A DNA stretch of 64,000 nucleotides. Source: Tanypteryx hageni (Eukaryota; Arthropoda; Insecta; Odonata; Petaluridae). The notes under the pieces were generated by a model, which ran no database searches, had not been told where the DNA came from, and saw only the letters and a program-made list of their open reading frames with translations. The position numbers and the translations under genes are program-made. How positions within the stretch are numbered: position 1 is the stretch's first letter; each line of letters opens with the position of its first letter. This document shows, piece by piece, positions 18,215 to 32,154 of the stretch. The DNA lies in NCBI GenBank assembly GCA_028673005.1, contig CM054116.1, positions 76,334,572 to 76,398,571 on the forward strand. The letters are read 5' to 3'.

Positions 18215-21200
18215 ATATGATAGAATAGACCTGCTATAACATACAATTGGAGAATCCATCTTATATGGGCTTTCGTATAACAAATTCTGTTTATAAAATC
18301 CCACAGGAATTGATCTGTGATCATCCAGTCGTGTTAGAAAAGTCGCCGAGATAAATAAAGTTTCCGGGTTCTATTTTGGGTCATGTCAGACTTGTAAGAA
18401 TACGGTGCAAAAATTGATAATATGCGAGCGGCCATATCAAATTCTCCCTATATTGAATCATATCACTCCACGATGCGAATCTCTTTCAACGCTCGACACT
18501 CACCTATTAATTCTACGTCGTCTCCTCTTCGGTAAATAAAAAGGGTGAAAGATCATTAACGACGGCCGCGAGCGAAACCCGGCGCGCGTCAATGCCCTCG
18601 CATGATTTGAACCCGCGATCCTCAACGAAGCGGGCAGGGATATCGTTTCCATCTTGAAACGGCTACTGAAGGTTTATTTACGAGCGGGTTATACAATGTA
18701 CTCTTCCGCCCGTATTTCTCCTTCCGACCCCTCTCTAATTTACCGATGCGGCGCGTACGCGGAGACGTCGATGCACGTTACGGAACTCTTGATAATAAAA
18801 AATCGAATAGTGGGAAAACATTCGCGTCCATCGCTTTTTAAACTCATTTTGATTAGGCTGTCGACAGGTAAAAATGAAGTAGTCATAAGCGGTGAGGTTT
18901 AGAGTCATTGTCATGGAAATGTTACTTGACTCTTAGCTCTTCCTTTTCGGAATGGAAATTTTTATAACAGATATTTGTCGGCGTCTTGTGTATGAAAGAG
19001 AGAATAAATTTGCTTAATATCGGCTCAGTAAACAGCTGATAAATAGAGGATAAGCTGATGGAAGTATCCAACAAAGCAGGAGAACTCTTGAAAAAAATTC
19101 AATGGACGAAAATCGTCTAAAATGTGTTACGATTCTTTAACACTATCAACGAATGAACTGCATTTGCGTTCGTGAAATCCCATTCAAGTGAACCCTATAA
19201 ACAATGTTATTTTCATACGGGTATAAGTCGTTTCACGGAGCGGATCAACTCTTTCCTACCATAAGATAACTTTTTGATATGGTATCTTCCAGTGGCTTAA
19301 TGGTTGGCAACATATATATCATTTCCAATTAACTTAATTGGTAAGGAATTTCGTACGGCCAAAAACGTCTTAACCAATCTGGCATTTGGCCTGAACATAA
19401 ATCGTCTGATTCTAGATTGTCTAGGCTCCCCGACTGAAGGACGTCTTGGATGTTGAATAATATGAAGCTAATGTGAGAATTTTCTCTCGGCGAATGATCG
19501 ATAATTTTGAATAAAAACATTTAAATAAATAAACGGCGGTTTTAAGACCATAACAATGAAAGCACAAAACCCAAAGGCTAGGAAAAATTAAACATTGATA
19601 TCACGGCATATGTTAAAGATATATTTAGAGAATATAAAGGAAATGTTAGTTTTATTAAGTCGAAATAAAACTATCACCTACGACAAATATTTGTCATAAA
19701 TGACAAAAACAATTATTTCGCGATAAATAAAACCATGTTAGTGTAATTTCAAGTTTCTTAGAATGGAATTTGACCAACTCTTCTTCCTTTTCTGTGATAA
19801 ATATGCGAAATTGTCATAAGTCATCATATCATACTTAATTTTAAACTTCAGGAAGTCGTATGTATGGTACACACAAGATACTCGTGAGGTACAGCGTTGG
19901 ACTGCCGTTATTTTATTTTGCCACGCTTATATATCGTGGAAAATGTTGTCTATTTTTTTAGATTCTCTTAACACCTTTAATCCAGTTTGCCTTGAATCAA
20001 TTTCCATCGATGTTGAAGAATTTCTTTCTTCGTTTTATTTACTCTTTGCTTTAGCATAAAAAGAAATATATGTCAATTAAAGTAGACTGCAAAATATTTA
20101 GATACGTTTATCGACACTGAGAAATGTGCAGAGATATTTTTAGGGAAGTTAGTAATCCCTGTATGATTGAAAAAATATGCGTCTTGAATCCGTTCATCCA
20201 TACACTTGATCATAGTTTTCGGACAGCTATATTATGATACTATGAAAGGAGAATCCAAAATGCTATACCACGCATCCAAGGGCATCTTAATTAGCAGAGA
20301 GATACGCAAAGAACCGTTAAATAAACCATTTGGCTTCAAAGATATGTATGAGTCGGAGATGAATAATGATCTTGGAATGAAGATAGGAATTTGGAGAATG
20401 AGATATAAGAACATATCTCACCGAACACTAAGAATCTAGAAGGGCTCAGGACAGAAATTTTAAAATATTATATGGATTAAGTACAAAAAATAGCAAACAA
20501 TGGAACAAAGGAGAATCTGGAGCAGAGAAAGATTGAAGATAAACTGTAATAAAAAACGTGTAGAAAAAAACTTGTTAGTAAGGTGGAATCCACAATTACG
20601 CCATTATATCGAATGCGATACAATTTTTAGCATTTATGAATATAAAATTATCGCTCAAGATATAATCAACTTCATTTTCAATGAAAGCCAATTTAAAGAG
20701 AGCCTTCGGTCCGACATTTGTGAATTATATTATTTTTCCCATTTTTTATGATGACGTCTATATTTCAGCATATCTGAACGGGCTAACAGTAGATTTTTAT
20801 CAAACACTATCACATACCATAGTAAAATATCAAACACTCGCGAATCACTTAACGCCATTAATTATTTGAAAAAATAAAAACTTGAGAAGAGTTTATCTCA
20901 ATCAACGAACGCACTCTCAAATACAGCATGCGATCAAGGACGAATTAGAAAGCAGCTCAAATTTATAATGGCAAAAATTGTTCATTGACATCCTTCAAAG
21001 GAGTTCTAACGGGAGTTCCGAGTGGAAAAAAACCTCCAGAATTTCTATTCGGAGGAGCGCATCAATATTTACTCAGCGTTTCCACCGTAAAACACATAAA
21101 AAGCAAAACTTCTCCACCGTTATCCGATGTCTCTCCAAAAAAAGGTTGCGCGCGAAGGCCGCGCGCATAAAAATGGCGCACGAGGAAAGTCACTAAGTTG

Positions 21201-21914
21201 ACTCCTTATCCTCTCACCCTCACCTACTCCCTTATCTTCCATCCGTTATATACTCTAGCGTCATCATTCTCTCGACGCATCATCAACTCCTATGATTCTC
21301 GTTTTTTTCTACTCCCCTCTCGCCATAAAGTATTATGTATTTTCCTTCCCTCCAGAAGTCATCTCGCTTAAAAAGACGAGCAAACTAAAATAAAAGGAAA
21401 AACGTCTCAGGAACCTTGACACATTTTCCCAGCGTGAAAAAGGGTCCAGAAGGCGTCATTGCAAAGGAGCGTAGGCTAAGTATGCGAGAGAGAGAGAGAG
21501 AAAGATAAATCTCTCCGCTATTTTCCGCCCCATTCTCTCCCTCCCGACGAAGCTCCTTCTGGGAGAAAAAGTGGAGCATTACAATTATATCCCTTTTATC
21601 TCGGCTAGACTTCAAGGCTAAGATACATATCTTTCTAGAAATATGCGTCTTTGTTTACTTCTCTGGCTAGGACAAGGTCTCAAACACACGGCTCGCGTGA
21701 AGCTTCTTTATACCCTGATGCGACTCAAACCCAAATGAATTTCCCATAAAATATTTCACTTATGTCTTTGAAAATAACCTGAAACATTTATGAAATCGAT
21801 CCGCAGTTAAATGTTCATTCTCATTCCAAACACACTGTCCAGTTTGAGTGCCGAAAAATATTCTTGAAATGGAATGCGGTTCGCCGTAATGAGGCCCGCG
21901 GTGTTGGTGCAGTG
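18215..21914. other. No gene recognised
   Basis: Mostly AT-rich unique-looking sequence. Apart from a tRNA-like B box at 18604-18614 I see no inverted-repeat ends, no protein family blocks and no RNA gene. The frames at 20206-20439 and 20500-20751 are AT-driven. Confidence 0.45.
18592..18639 (-). repeat. tRNA-like fragment with B box
   Basis: The minus strand contains GCGGGTTCAAATCATGC, a T-arm/B-box-like sequence (B box 18604-18614), preceded by GAGGATC. No A box or acceptor stem is found. A SINE or tRNA pseudogene remnant is possible. Confidence 0.3.
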
Positions 21915-22140
21915 CAGTGGCGTAGCGGAACATTTTTCCTCATTGTGTTTTAAAGAGCATTAAAATGCATTACATAGCTATAAGAAGGCATTAGAAAGTA
22001 TTACCATGCATAAGTATGCATTTTCTAATTTTTATTGAAAAGGGGGAAAGGACGAAATCTTACGTAAGACAAGAGGAGGGGGTCACCCAAATTCTGACAT
22101 GGGGAGACGGGGGGGAAGGGGGGGAGTCAAAAATTGCTAA
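21915..22140. mobile_element. hAT-like end (CAGTGGCGTAGCGGAAC)
   Basis: The terminus CAGTGGCGTAGCGGAACATT is the same class as the right end at 9082. It is followed by a G-rich patch with GGGGGAAGGGGGGGAG near 22110-22130. No partner end or transposase is visible. Confidence 0.55.
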
Positions 22141-22213
22141 ACATTTGTTGTCGCAATACTTGAACGGCACCCTAGTGAATAAATAAGATCTGTAAAATCT
22201 TATGTTCCATAAG

Positions 22214-22371
22214 GGGCGGCTCGTGGTGTGTCGTCATCCAGAATCTACCTATGTAGCTATATACGAAAACAAAAACTTACTTCATGATGATATTGGAGGC
22301 CTAAAGTAGTGACTATCGGACCGACTGGTAATTTAAGTCAAGTCGTCATCCTTTAGAAACCGAACACTGTA
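22214..22371. mobile_element. Possible hAT end (AGGGGCGGCTCGTGG)
   Basis: AGGGGCGGCTCGTGGTGTGT matches the usual CAGGGGCGGCTCG hAT terminus, with AA in place of CA. It lies directly upstream of the R1 copy at 22372 and may be its far end. Confidence 0.4.
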
Positions 22372-22682
22372 CGCAGAACACATGCTTCACTTAACAAATA
22401 AATACACAATATATAAAAATAAGCACAATAATCTTCCTTTGCTATTTGTAACGCTCAAGAAGTGTTGACAGATGAGAAAATACATTGGCCTAAGAGCGAG
22501 AGACGTCTGAAGGCACATAATCGTAGCCTATATCTTGCACTGGTTTTTGTGCCGAGAAATGCCTCTTCTCAGCGTTATAAAGCATTATTGTAGTAGTCAC
22601 AATTCCATTTTTCGGGTTCTTAAAGCGGGCGCCAGATGCCTTCTTCAGTACGGTTTTAATGATTGTGGGCCCCCTAAATCTC
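22372..22682 (-). repeat. Dispersed repeat R1, copy 2 (inverted)
   Basis: Reverse-complement copy of 14934-15280. Shared blocks include AAAATACATTGGCCTAAGAG, ATATCTTGCACTGGTTTT and CCGAGAAATGCCTCTTCTCA. The CAGGGGCGTACTGATAGGCC terminus of copy 1 is absent, so this copy is truncated or diverged at that end. Confidence 0.7.
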
Positions 22683-23671
22683 GATGACTCCCATCATGAA
22701 GCATGTGCAAAATTTGAAATTTAGACCCTAGCGATAGGATTTCTTCTCATGACGCTTCACGATTTTAGTCGAGTCTGTCCTTCTTGCAGCCACAAAACGG
22801 TAGTAAACTAGATAAATATTTCAAATATAAAATAACCGTTCTCAGTGATAATTTATTCACCTTTGATGCTAATAAGAGCGCTTATGTATTTCATTTTTAT
22901 ATGTGAAGAGACCAGGGATTGCATCCTTGAATATTAGATGACGGGCCGCATGTGTTAATACATATATTGCAGACCGCACATCATGATGATGAAAATAAGC
23001 ATTATTTTCAAACTTGCAAGCACATGACTCAGATGGGATATATTTTTAATAAGAGAAAATTACCATACAATTCATAAATATTAAACTTTTTTATATTTCT
23101 ATGAATCTCTTTGTTAGACAATTATTGTTTTGTACAGGTTTTATAGAATCAGAGTGAATCAGAGTGTTTGAGACCCATTGTGCTGAAGAAAGAATGGCAT
23201 TATGAGAGAAAGAGAAAAAGAAGAAACAAGAATATTTGTCCTTATTAAAATAAACCAACTAGGATGGTCGGTCTGCGGCGGAAACACGCGACAAGTTTAC
23301 TTAACCGTTTTTGCTACCGGAACTACCTAATAACATATATCGTTTTTTTTTAACATGTGATCCGCGAATTTGTTGTCGATGGTACACGTTATTTGTGATA
23401 AAAGATGCGAGATTAAAAGATAGAAGTTTTATAGCAATGAAAATGCCAGCGGTCCAAATGAGTTATGAGCTTGAAAGCGATAATGGATGATAACTTAAAA
23501 AATATGACTCGTGATGACCCGTAGTTAAATTCTGTTCTGTTTCACGAATGCGAAAAGTTAAGAACTAATTATCTAATAGATACAAGCCATCCGTTGAGCT
23601 ATGTTATTAATATAAATTGTTTTCTCTTTTCATAAAGAAATAAAATTTGAATCTTTTCGTAAATGTAGGAA

Positions 23672-23977
23672 TACGACCCGCGGGCCGGATACGGCCCGAG
23701 AAAGGGTTTTATCTGGCCCGCGAAAGGGTTTTATCCGCCCCGCGGAAATTTTACTAAATATCATAAAATCAGTGCTTCCAATTTAAAAACAGGCGCACTG
23801 TTCGCATTAGAATTTTTCTTACATTTATTTACGTGTACTTATAGTTATATATGCATGTATGCTGAGGTAATTATAGAATAAAATATTTTAAAATTTGAAA
23901 CTTTTTTTCGATCCGGCCCGCCTTGCACACTCAATATTTCTATGTGGCCCTCCTCTCAAAAAGTTTGGGGACCCCTG
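23672..23977. mobile_element. hAT right end with GGCCCGCG motifs
   Basis: Read inward from 23977, CAGGGGTCCCCAAACTTTTT then GAGAGGAGGGCCACATAG is a typical hAT end. The interior contains several (GG)CCCGCG(G)AAAGGGTTTTAT units at 23680-23745. The downstream octamer is CTCTAGTG, and no matching left end was found. Confidence 0.65.
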
Positions 23978-24382
23978 CTCTAGTGTATAATGTCCTTAAA
24001 TAATCAACGCACCACGGCTTATTCCCGTTCCGTTTCCAAGCGACCTCAGGACCAATTTGCATCGCCTGCTCAACAATTATAACGATGACGCAATCCGTAT
24101 AAATTCGGATGAATGAGAAACTCGACCATTGTCTCCACAATTTCCCCTCTTCCAATCCCCGCCCTTTTCCACAGCGTCCGATATCCTTACCCTCCTCCCG
24201 ACCCTAAAAAGCCGTTTACTATCTGCACAATCACACGCGGGGACGCGAAGGTCGGCAGCCGCTTGCCGCTTCGAGTAGGAGGAGGAGCCGGAGAGGGGCG
24301 TGGGTGAAGTTAAGCGGGTTGGAAGATGGGAGAAAAAAAAACTTCCAGTGGGATGAAAGGATGGATGGAGGAGGTTGTGTGG

Positions 24383-24386
<4 letters not shown>

Positions 24387-24414
<28 letters not shown>
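24387..24414. repeat. (CT)n microsatellite
   Basis: About 28 bp of uninterrupted alternating C and T. Confidence 0.9.
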
Positions 24415-24417
<3 letters not shown>

Positions 24418-24419
24418 TG

Positions 24420-27400
24420 ATGGTAGAAGAGAATAAGGCAGCGTGGGCGATTACATACTATGCATACTTCCCCTCCCCTTTCCGCTCCTAGCTCCTTCGA
24501 CCTTCTCTAAATAAACGCGAGGGATGGAGAACGCTCGGCAATGATGGAACCGACCTAGTTTCGCTCCTTTTGAGGGTCGCTTTCGTTTTCGTTTTCGGGA
24601 AAAACCCGTCCTCGCTCGCGCTCTCCTCAAGACCCTTTGGAGACGAGACAAAAAAAAATGACGCGAGTCGGGCGTCCTTTATTTTTTTTAACTGCAGATT
24701 TATGCCAGCGAGATGCCGTCGTCTTTTTTCGTTTCGTGGAGATTTCGACGAAAGGATTTCCGAGCCGGGGCACGTGTTCGCTTGAATATATAAAAATTAA
24801 GGGGAGAGGGAGAGAGGGGAGTACGAAGTGTAACCATACATCATTCGGGAATATAGCGGTTGAAAATTTATTTCTTGTTCGAAGACGTTTTTCCGTGTTA
24901 AAAAAGCGTCAGTTTTTTCAAGATTCTAAAAGGGACAAATGTTTTGACACTCAAGAGCTACGGTGTAAGTTGAGAAGTGAATTTTTGCTCATATACATAT
25001 TTGCACGTTTTGTGTGAATTTCGCATATACTTTCTTAAATGTTCATTCCGCCACAGAATACGATTTTTTTGTTTAATTTACAAACATTATCGATGGAATT
25101 TAATCCTTCGATCATCAACTCAGAAATTTACATTAATTCATCTTACATTATCATTGTGATCATTGTGATCCCGTTCAAAAACTATATATTCGTTATTAAC
25201 TTCGCAATTTGGGGGCACTAAACAAACCATTTATAAAAATTATTATCCAAATTTAAATATCATATGTTAGATACGACCACTCATCTGAAAATTAATAAGC
25301 GATCGTTCATTCCGACTGCTACTTCGTGTCCCTCCATATTTTTATAAATGAATAAAACTAATTCAGCGGGACCTAAAACCTCGCAATTTCGCATGGTTAT
25401 GTCCTTGGTTTTAGCATACAATAGAGGCATTAATAAACACTCATTACAGCCAAGGGGATGCAGAGGGAATTGAATAAAACGACCGTCGGCATAGAATGTT
25501 TTTTTTTCTTTTCCCGGAGTAATCTGCCTTAAATGTTTTTTTCGAATGTTAAAAACAATTTGATGCAGCGGTCGAAACATGTATCCACCCTTGACGTGCG
25601 TGTAAAATCAGTATGAGTTACGGCTAAAGAGCCGCCCGTAAAAGTGTCCTTTTTAATGATTTTTTAACTTACTGATGATGGCGCTGGTCCCGCAGAATAC
25701 AAATTTCGAAGGAGGCTCGGCGACGAGCCATAGGTCCTGTCACGGCCACTATTGCATTCAAGGCTCAGGATACGCATTATATCTTTTTAGGAAGTTGCAA
25801 GTGCAGCGTGACGTCTCTCAACGACTATTGTGTCAATTTAAGGGTTCCCCGTTGTCTAACGCCAATTTGAAATCCTATTCAGGGAGCGACTCGCTTGTAA
25901 AAGAAAACGATACGCATATTTTTGACAAAGACCATTTACACTCGATTAAAATTGAACTGCTTCTAACAAAATCTTTCCGACGCTAATACGTAATTTCTTA
26001 AAAGGTACGCGGACGCCAATTGTAAAAGATGAAAATGTGGAACTTCGTCACAGCGGGACTAACATCGATAAAGATTAATTGCTTAATTGTGCGAATGAGT
26101 CATTCAATTTCAACCCTATTCCGAGTGAACGTTACATCTTATAATTTTTATTAACTTAATTCTATATCTACATTGATGCATAGAAGTTGCAAATGCATGA
26201 TGTATCAAATTCAGTTTGCCACTAAACGGTTGAATAAACAATATGCATATTTAAACCACAAAGCTACCGTCGTCATTGGTAATTCACGGAGTGGCAATCA
26301 GTGAACTGACACTGAGTTTGATAAATATGTGGTGACATTAGTCAAAGATAATGCTCGCTTATTTACTTTCGAAATCCAGATAAAATGGTTGAGAAATATC
26401 GCCAAAGCCATCCAAATACAAAAATAAATATCTCTTGAAGCAGCCTTTTCAAAAAGCCACATACGTCTTCCACATATACTAGTATATAGAGCACAATTAT
26501 CAGTATAGACTTGTTCCTTTTTGCATAATTGATGAAAATGATTTAATTCAAGATTTTCAACGGCTCGTTTTCAAGGTCAAAATCAATAAACGAACAGAAC
26601 CAACTACCGAAACAATATCGCAAATTTTTACGGTTGAGAACTCGACCTTTTTGATGCTCAAGAGTATAAATTTCCTCGGAAACCAAATCGCGCCTTTTCA
26701 GACAAAAACACCGATAAGTGTTTATTACGATCGAATCATAGATTTTTGCGCTATCTCAGCTGTCTCTTATTACGCTTAGTTTAAATGCTTCGATTCCATC
26801 AAGAGTAATGTGTCATTAAATTTATAAAATAAACGTTTTGAGCTAAATTACTCGCTTCCGTGTTTTATTTATCTAAATTATATTTCCGCGAAGACTTCCA
26901 AAACATATCTCTGTTATAGACACCGGTACCAAGAAACGTTAAACCATCCCTCCGTGGGACCCAAAAACCCGCTCGAATTTCCCCGCAAAGAAACCCTGAC
27001 GTAATTCCGCCGTGCCATCATTTCGCTTCAATTTAAGCGCGCAGTCTCGAATCCCGACGGCGCATGGTACAAAAAAGTCCCATGCCCCTCGCTCTAGTAA
27101 GGAGGAGAGAGAGAAAAAAGAGCATCGCTAACGCTTTGTCGACCACCAAGCAACACCATCCATTATCCCGTCCTCTCCTTGTCCCACGGCACCTGAGCCG
27201 AAAAAAGGAGTCCGGGAGCGGCTTTGCGGGGGCTTGAAAGTAATTGCCGACCAACGGGGCCGGAGACAAGGGGGCATTTGGAGGACGTAAAGAGGAGGGG
27301 GGTGGTGGTGGTGGAAAGAGGAGAGGGTAGTAAAGAGAAGTGGTAGGTGGGGAAAAGGGTGTCTCGAGGTGTGTGTGTGATGTGTGGGCCCCCGGTGCAC

Positions 27401-28110
27401 GTACGGGTAGGGCTGCCGAGTCTCCTCCACCCGTCACGACGTCTTATACGGCGAGGGTGGAAAAAAAGAAGGAAGTTTTTATATCGTTCGGTCGGTGAGT
27501 TGAAGAAAAAAATTAGATTGAGGGATGGTTTATGTGAGGATGGGTCAGGAGGTGAGGTGGGAGTGGAAAAGAGTTACGCAAGTGCCAAGCCTGGTGGATA
27601 GCTACGAGTTTTGGCGTCGCGTACCTTTCTCTATCTTGCGGGGATGGTGGACGACGTTTAAAAAAAAAAAACAAGAGACAAAATTTAATTCTCTTGGTTA
27701 AGTTATAACGCAAGATTTCTTGGTTGGGGACCTACCAGATTGCGTCCTAAACGGATATAAGCCAGAAATACTTCAGTACAAATGATTTTAGCGTCAAGTT
27801 TCCATTAAGAAATTACTACCTCTGGAAATTACGTAGATTTATGATTTCCTTGGGTGAGTCATTATCTTGCCTTTCGGGACTGATATATATTGTAGTCACA
27901 ATTTCTCTCCGTCTTGGTCTATGTTAGCCATTTTCTCGAATTACTGAAGTACTTGGTGCTATAAAGGTTTGGTGCTTTTGTCCTACAACCTTTACTTAAG
28001 AAAAAGATTTAAACGAAACTTTAACGAGACGGATCTTAGATTCCATGTGTTTCTAGTAAACTGACAATATTAATAAGACGACGTCACTACTATACATTAA
28101 TATTAAATAA
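24420..28110. other. No gene recognised
   Basis: A moderately CpG-containing stretch at 24480-24780 and a purine/G-rich patch at 27287-27360 are the only compositional marks. The frame at 25281-25580 (minus, 99 residues) is unlike any family I know. Near 25565-25595 the plus strand has GATGCAGCGGTCGAAACATG, faintly like a Penelope terminal motif, but too weak to annotate. Confidence 0.4.
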
Positions 28111-28290
28111 AGCGTTGATTATCCGAAGTAATTGGGGACGGACCTTGTTCGGATGATCGATTTGCATGGACAATCGAACAATAATGGAATTGAATAATGA
28201 ATGAACTAAATTTGAATACATAAATATATTGTATTTTTGACAACGCACGCACACACATTTTGGTGTAAATTCGATTTAAACAGTTTGTAA
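28111..28290. mobile_element. Possible pogo/Tigger-like end
   Basis: GTTGATTATCCGAAGTAATTGG, then TTCGGATGATCGATTTGCAT and TTTGAATACATAAATAT..GTATTTTTG, resemble Tigger termini and their 3' untranslated region. The opposite inverted repeat is not seen. Confidence 0.35.
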
Positions 28291-28299
28291 CACTATTTT

Positions 28300-30510
28300 T
28301 ACAAAATTAAAATTGATTTTATGTTGCACTAAACGAGGGTTGTGTTTTTGCTGCTTAATCGAAATTTTGTTTTTCACACAGAAAGATATCCTGATAATTG
28401 ACGCGCGGAAAATCGACGCTCTACTTTATTTCCGATATGATTTTCTACAAAACTCTAAATTAAAAAATTACACAAATTTCAAATAACTAATAGCTGAAAG
28501 ACATACCGACCCAAAGTGTCTTTCGTGCTTCATGATAAGTTCTAAGCATGTATAATCTTCTCGTTAATCACTACGACATGAAAAACCAGGGTAATTTAAA
28601 ATCCTTAAACTGCGACCTCTCTTAAAGGCATTAATCCGCGAATATAATGGTGAAGTTGTTTTTATTGCGTATCTTCCTGGGTACACGTTAATCCGGATTT
28701 ATGACCGAACGGAAGAACCTTCAGTTAAACACCATAATTACGAGACAGAGGAAAAGGCGACGGTTTTTTTCTATTTACGGTTTCGCTTTGTGTTTTTATA
28801 TGATATTAACTTTGCTGCCAAAACAACTTGTCCAGTGGATTTGTACCGTTACCTATTATTGTAGAAAATCATTACAAGGATTGTAAAAATTAGCGATAAG
28901 ATATAAATTTTATATGTAGCAAAGCAGAAACTTCTCCACAGAGTTCTTATAGGGTTTAACCAAATTATAATTTACATTAACACCAACGTTTTTGTCAAAA
29001 TCGGTGACTTTAAGAAATAGATAGAATTAGATATTATTTAAAAATAATTTTCATGCTGTTGAAAGACGTTGGTATCGTTCGCATAACTCTCCAATATTCA
29101 AGACGGCAAAGCTTTGTATTGACCAATATGCTAGAGAGTACTTTCAACTTTAAACTTACTTAGAAAGATATACTATGAAGTGTGCTTTTAGCCTACATTA
29201 GAATAAGCTGCTTTCTCTCCGAGGTTTAACATATTTCCGGCATGAAACTTTACGTCGAAATAATATAAATAACGCCGCCTACAAGCTAAGACGTTTTAAA
29301 CTGCAATACAAAATGTAAGAACCGGTATAAGATTCATCGCACAATAGAATGAATAGGTTAATATACTGAAAATTAAAAGGGAAAATAAGGTCGGCCTTAA
29401 TTGAAAGAAATTTCGCTTAAACCTAAACCAAAAGTTCACTTAAAATAATTTATGTATAATGACGTAATTTGAGGAAGAATTATGGAGCCGCTCTATGGTT
29501 GAAATCAATTTCACAAATTATGTCTCTTCAATAGCTATAAAAATGTTGGGAAAGCCATATATGCATTACGACTACAAAGCAGCTGACATATATTTAGGAA
29601 CTGCTCATACTACCGGCGAATCAACACTTATGATAGCTACTTTGAAATCGGTATATGAATTTGACTTGCCTAACCTTATTATGGTTATTGGAGAAACATT
29701 TTGCCAACATATAACGTAGCTACATCAATATATAATAGACACATGGAGCCATGACACTTTTAAGCGCATGATCATTTGATGTTGCATGTTAAAATTTAGT
29801 TCTTAAAAACTAATAGGTCAAGTTAAAATCAGTTCTCCCTAAATACAATCTAACAAGGATACAATTTTCCACATATTTTTAAAATGGAGAATCCTTTGCA
29901 TTCGCGCAACCTACTTCATCTCCGCTAACTCAGCTGCGATGAACAGACATTTTTTTCGCCACGAAAGCTCTCTCTCCGCTTACACTTTAACATCGAGCAA
30001 AATATCCACGCGTGCTCCTTTATGCTAAGGTATCTTCTTGCGCGGACACACTCCACTAGGTCTCTCGTTACCGAATACGGAGACGCATTTCGACCTGCGT
30101 AACGGTACGCGGAACTCAGTTGTAAAACGTATGAAAGTAGAACCAGTGAGAGAGTCGGATCGCAAATGAAGATTAAAACAACTCTAGCCACCATACCACC
30201 AAACAACGCAATTGAACATTAACAGTTACAACTACCTTTTCCGGATAATCTAAAATCCTACAAGTTCAAAGTATAGAATTTAGAACAAATTGCAGGACGA
30301 ATAACAATAAGAAAAACATGAGGAGTAAATTAGTGATAGCTGGGGTGAGGGTGTTCCGATATGTACGTCTTCATATAGGCGGGATTGTGTACACAGTAGT
30401 TTAAACAAACAGCAAAAAGTTAATGATAATTAAAAAATAGTAAGGAAAATCGCTGTGGTAAATAGTAAAAAATATACCTTCTGTATGATTTTGTTAAAAT
30501 AGTAGATGGT
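28300..30510. other. No recognisable feature
   Basis: AT-rich. The frame at 29495-29719 has no family resemblance. Confidence 0.45.
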
Positions 30511-30715
30511 ATTTGTTTATTTATTTGTCTTAAATCGTTGTAAATAGGCTAAAAGCCTGGCGGCAACAACCGTTAACAATATCTGTCATATTAAATATAG
30601 ATATAGATTAGTGCATCATTAATCTTACATGCTTATATTTACAGATTGTTAAAGACGATTTTTTTTAGGTTTGAGGTAGGCTCTTACGGGGATCCTGAGT
30701 TCCCCGCCTACCGTC
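30511..30715 (-). mobile_element. Candidate LINE 3' tail with AAATA-type repeats
   Basis: The minus strand reads TTGCCGCCAGGCTTTTAGCC, then TTTACAACGATTTAAGACAAATAAATAAACAAAT. A short AAAT-rich tail after a non-coding 3' region of this type is what several non-LTR retrotransposons leave. No coding part is attached. Confidence 0.42.
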
Positions 30716-31023
30716 ATTAATTTATTACCCAAATGTCACCTTTTACGATCAACCACTATCTAAAAACCAAGTTTAATTTTTCTTAAAAGATTTGGCAGTA
30801 TTATTTAAGGGCTCAAAAAGCATTCCGGGTAACATATTTCATTTCAAAACTTCTCAGTTAATTAAAGTATATTACGCTTTATTTGTTTTTGTGGCATCAA
30901 TTTAAGTTCAAATTTGTGTCCATTTTTTCCAATAAAGTTTGACTTCTCTATCCTACTCCTTATGTCTTCTCGTGCCTTACTTTCGCTACCTGCCTAAAAT
31001 ATATTGCCTCACCTGCTTATTCC

Positions 31024-32154
31024 CAGGGGCGTAACTACTATGCAGGCAGGTCCGCCACCGCGGGGGGGAGGGGTGCGAAGTGTCTGGGGGCCCCGAAGAA
31101 TCTGGGAGCCCGCGGCGCCGGCCTAAGCATTTTTTATAGGTCATTACTATAATTCTTATTTTCCACCCACTGCAAACAGAGCCTAGCAGTTGGCCTTATA
31201 AAGTTAAACATTTTTCCTTGAGGCATGACGATAATATAAGGAAGAAGGCTGAGTTCACCACTGTAGATGTGAATACGTATGCCCGTTATGAACACATTAT
31301 TCCATGAAGCTTACCAAAAAACTTACTATTTTTCGGCGTCTTTGAGGAGAGAAACATTAAAGTAATTTGATAAGTATTAAAATATAATTTAGTCTTTATC
31401 TTACTGCATTATAAAGTATTTATTCATGTATGTTTTTCTACATTACATATTGCTAGATATGCAGGGCCGGGTTTAAAAATCACGAGCCCCTATTTAAAGC
31501 ATCCCTACTTTCGTGTTTTTCATAAGAAATGAAGTATTAAGTCTTACGTACTTAAGTGTCTTTTGCGAAAGTTAGGATTTCTCGCAGGTGATTAACAGAA
31601 ACTTAATATAAATTCTTTTTACTGCACGAACATACCCTGTCATCCTAAAATAACGTAACATGCAGGGTATCATGTAGATGTAGATGAACAATATTCATCG
31701 CATTGCTAGAATTCGAACGTCCCTAAGCATATTCCTACCTAATGGGAAATCTGTCCCTGTGCACATATGCATTTTAGAAGCAAATACTTTCAAAGAAACC
31801 GGGAAATTCATAAGTAAGAAAATCTTTAGTGTATCAATTACGTATCAAGATACGTTGCAATCATATTTATTGTTTTCCCCATTTATTTAGATGGAAAAGG
31901 ATAATTCAAGTACAACTAGCGTAGCTGCGAAAAAAAGGGAAGAAAATTAGAAGAAGAAATCACAAAGAGAAACAACAAAATCACCTCATTGAAAATGCCT
32001 AATGATTTGTAAACAAAACAATATATTAAACAGTGCATTTTTCATTTATATCAACATTTTCGAAGAGAATGTCGGATGATTTTTCGAAAGGTTAATTACG
32101 GGGGGGCGTTCAAAACTTTCGCGAGGGGGCCCAGAATTTGTAGTTAAGCCACTG
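31024..32154. mobile_element. hAT element with 8-bp TSD, internally deleted
   Basis: The left end is CAGGGGCGTAACTAC. The right end read inward is CAGTGGCTTAACTACAAATTC. Flanks CTTATTCC (31016-31023) and TTTATTCC (32155-32162) match at 7 of 8. Both ends run into GGGGGCCC blocks (31090 and 32120 regions), the style of ZMYM1-type hATs. Near 31457 the interior contains CAGGGCCGGGTTTAAAAATC, which could be the terminus of another, nested hAT fragment. The only open stretch (31684-31890) is not recognisable as transposase. Confidence 0.8.

Noticed and set aside
22900..23175. Possible hAT element (GGGCCGCATGTG and TTTGAGACCCATTGTG)
   Set aside because: Neither end has a clear CAG terminus and no octamer duplication was found.
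25565..25600. Possible further Penelope/hammerhead-like motif (GGTCGAAACATG)
   Set aside because: The CTGANGA part is damaged and no stem II can be drawn; too weak to annotate.
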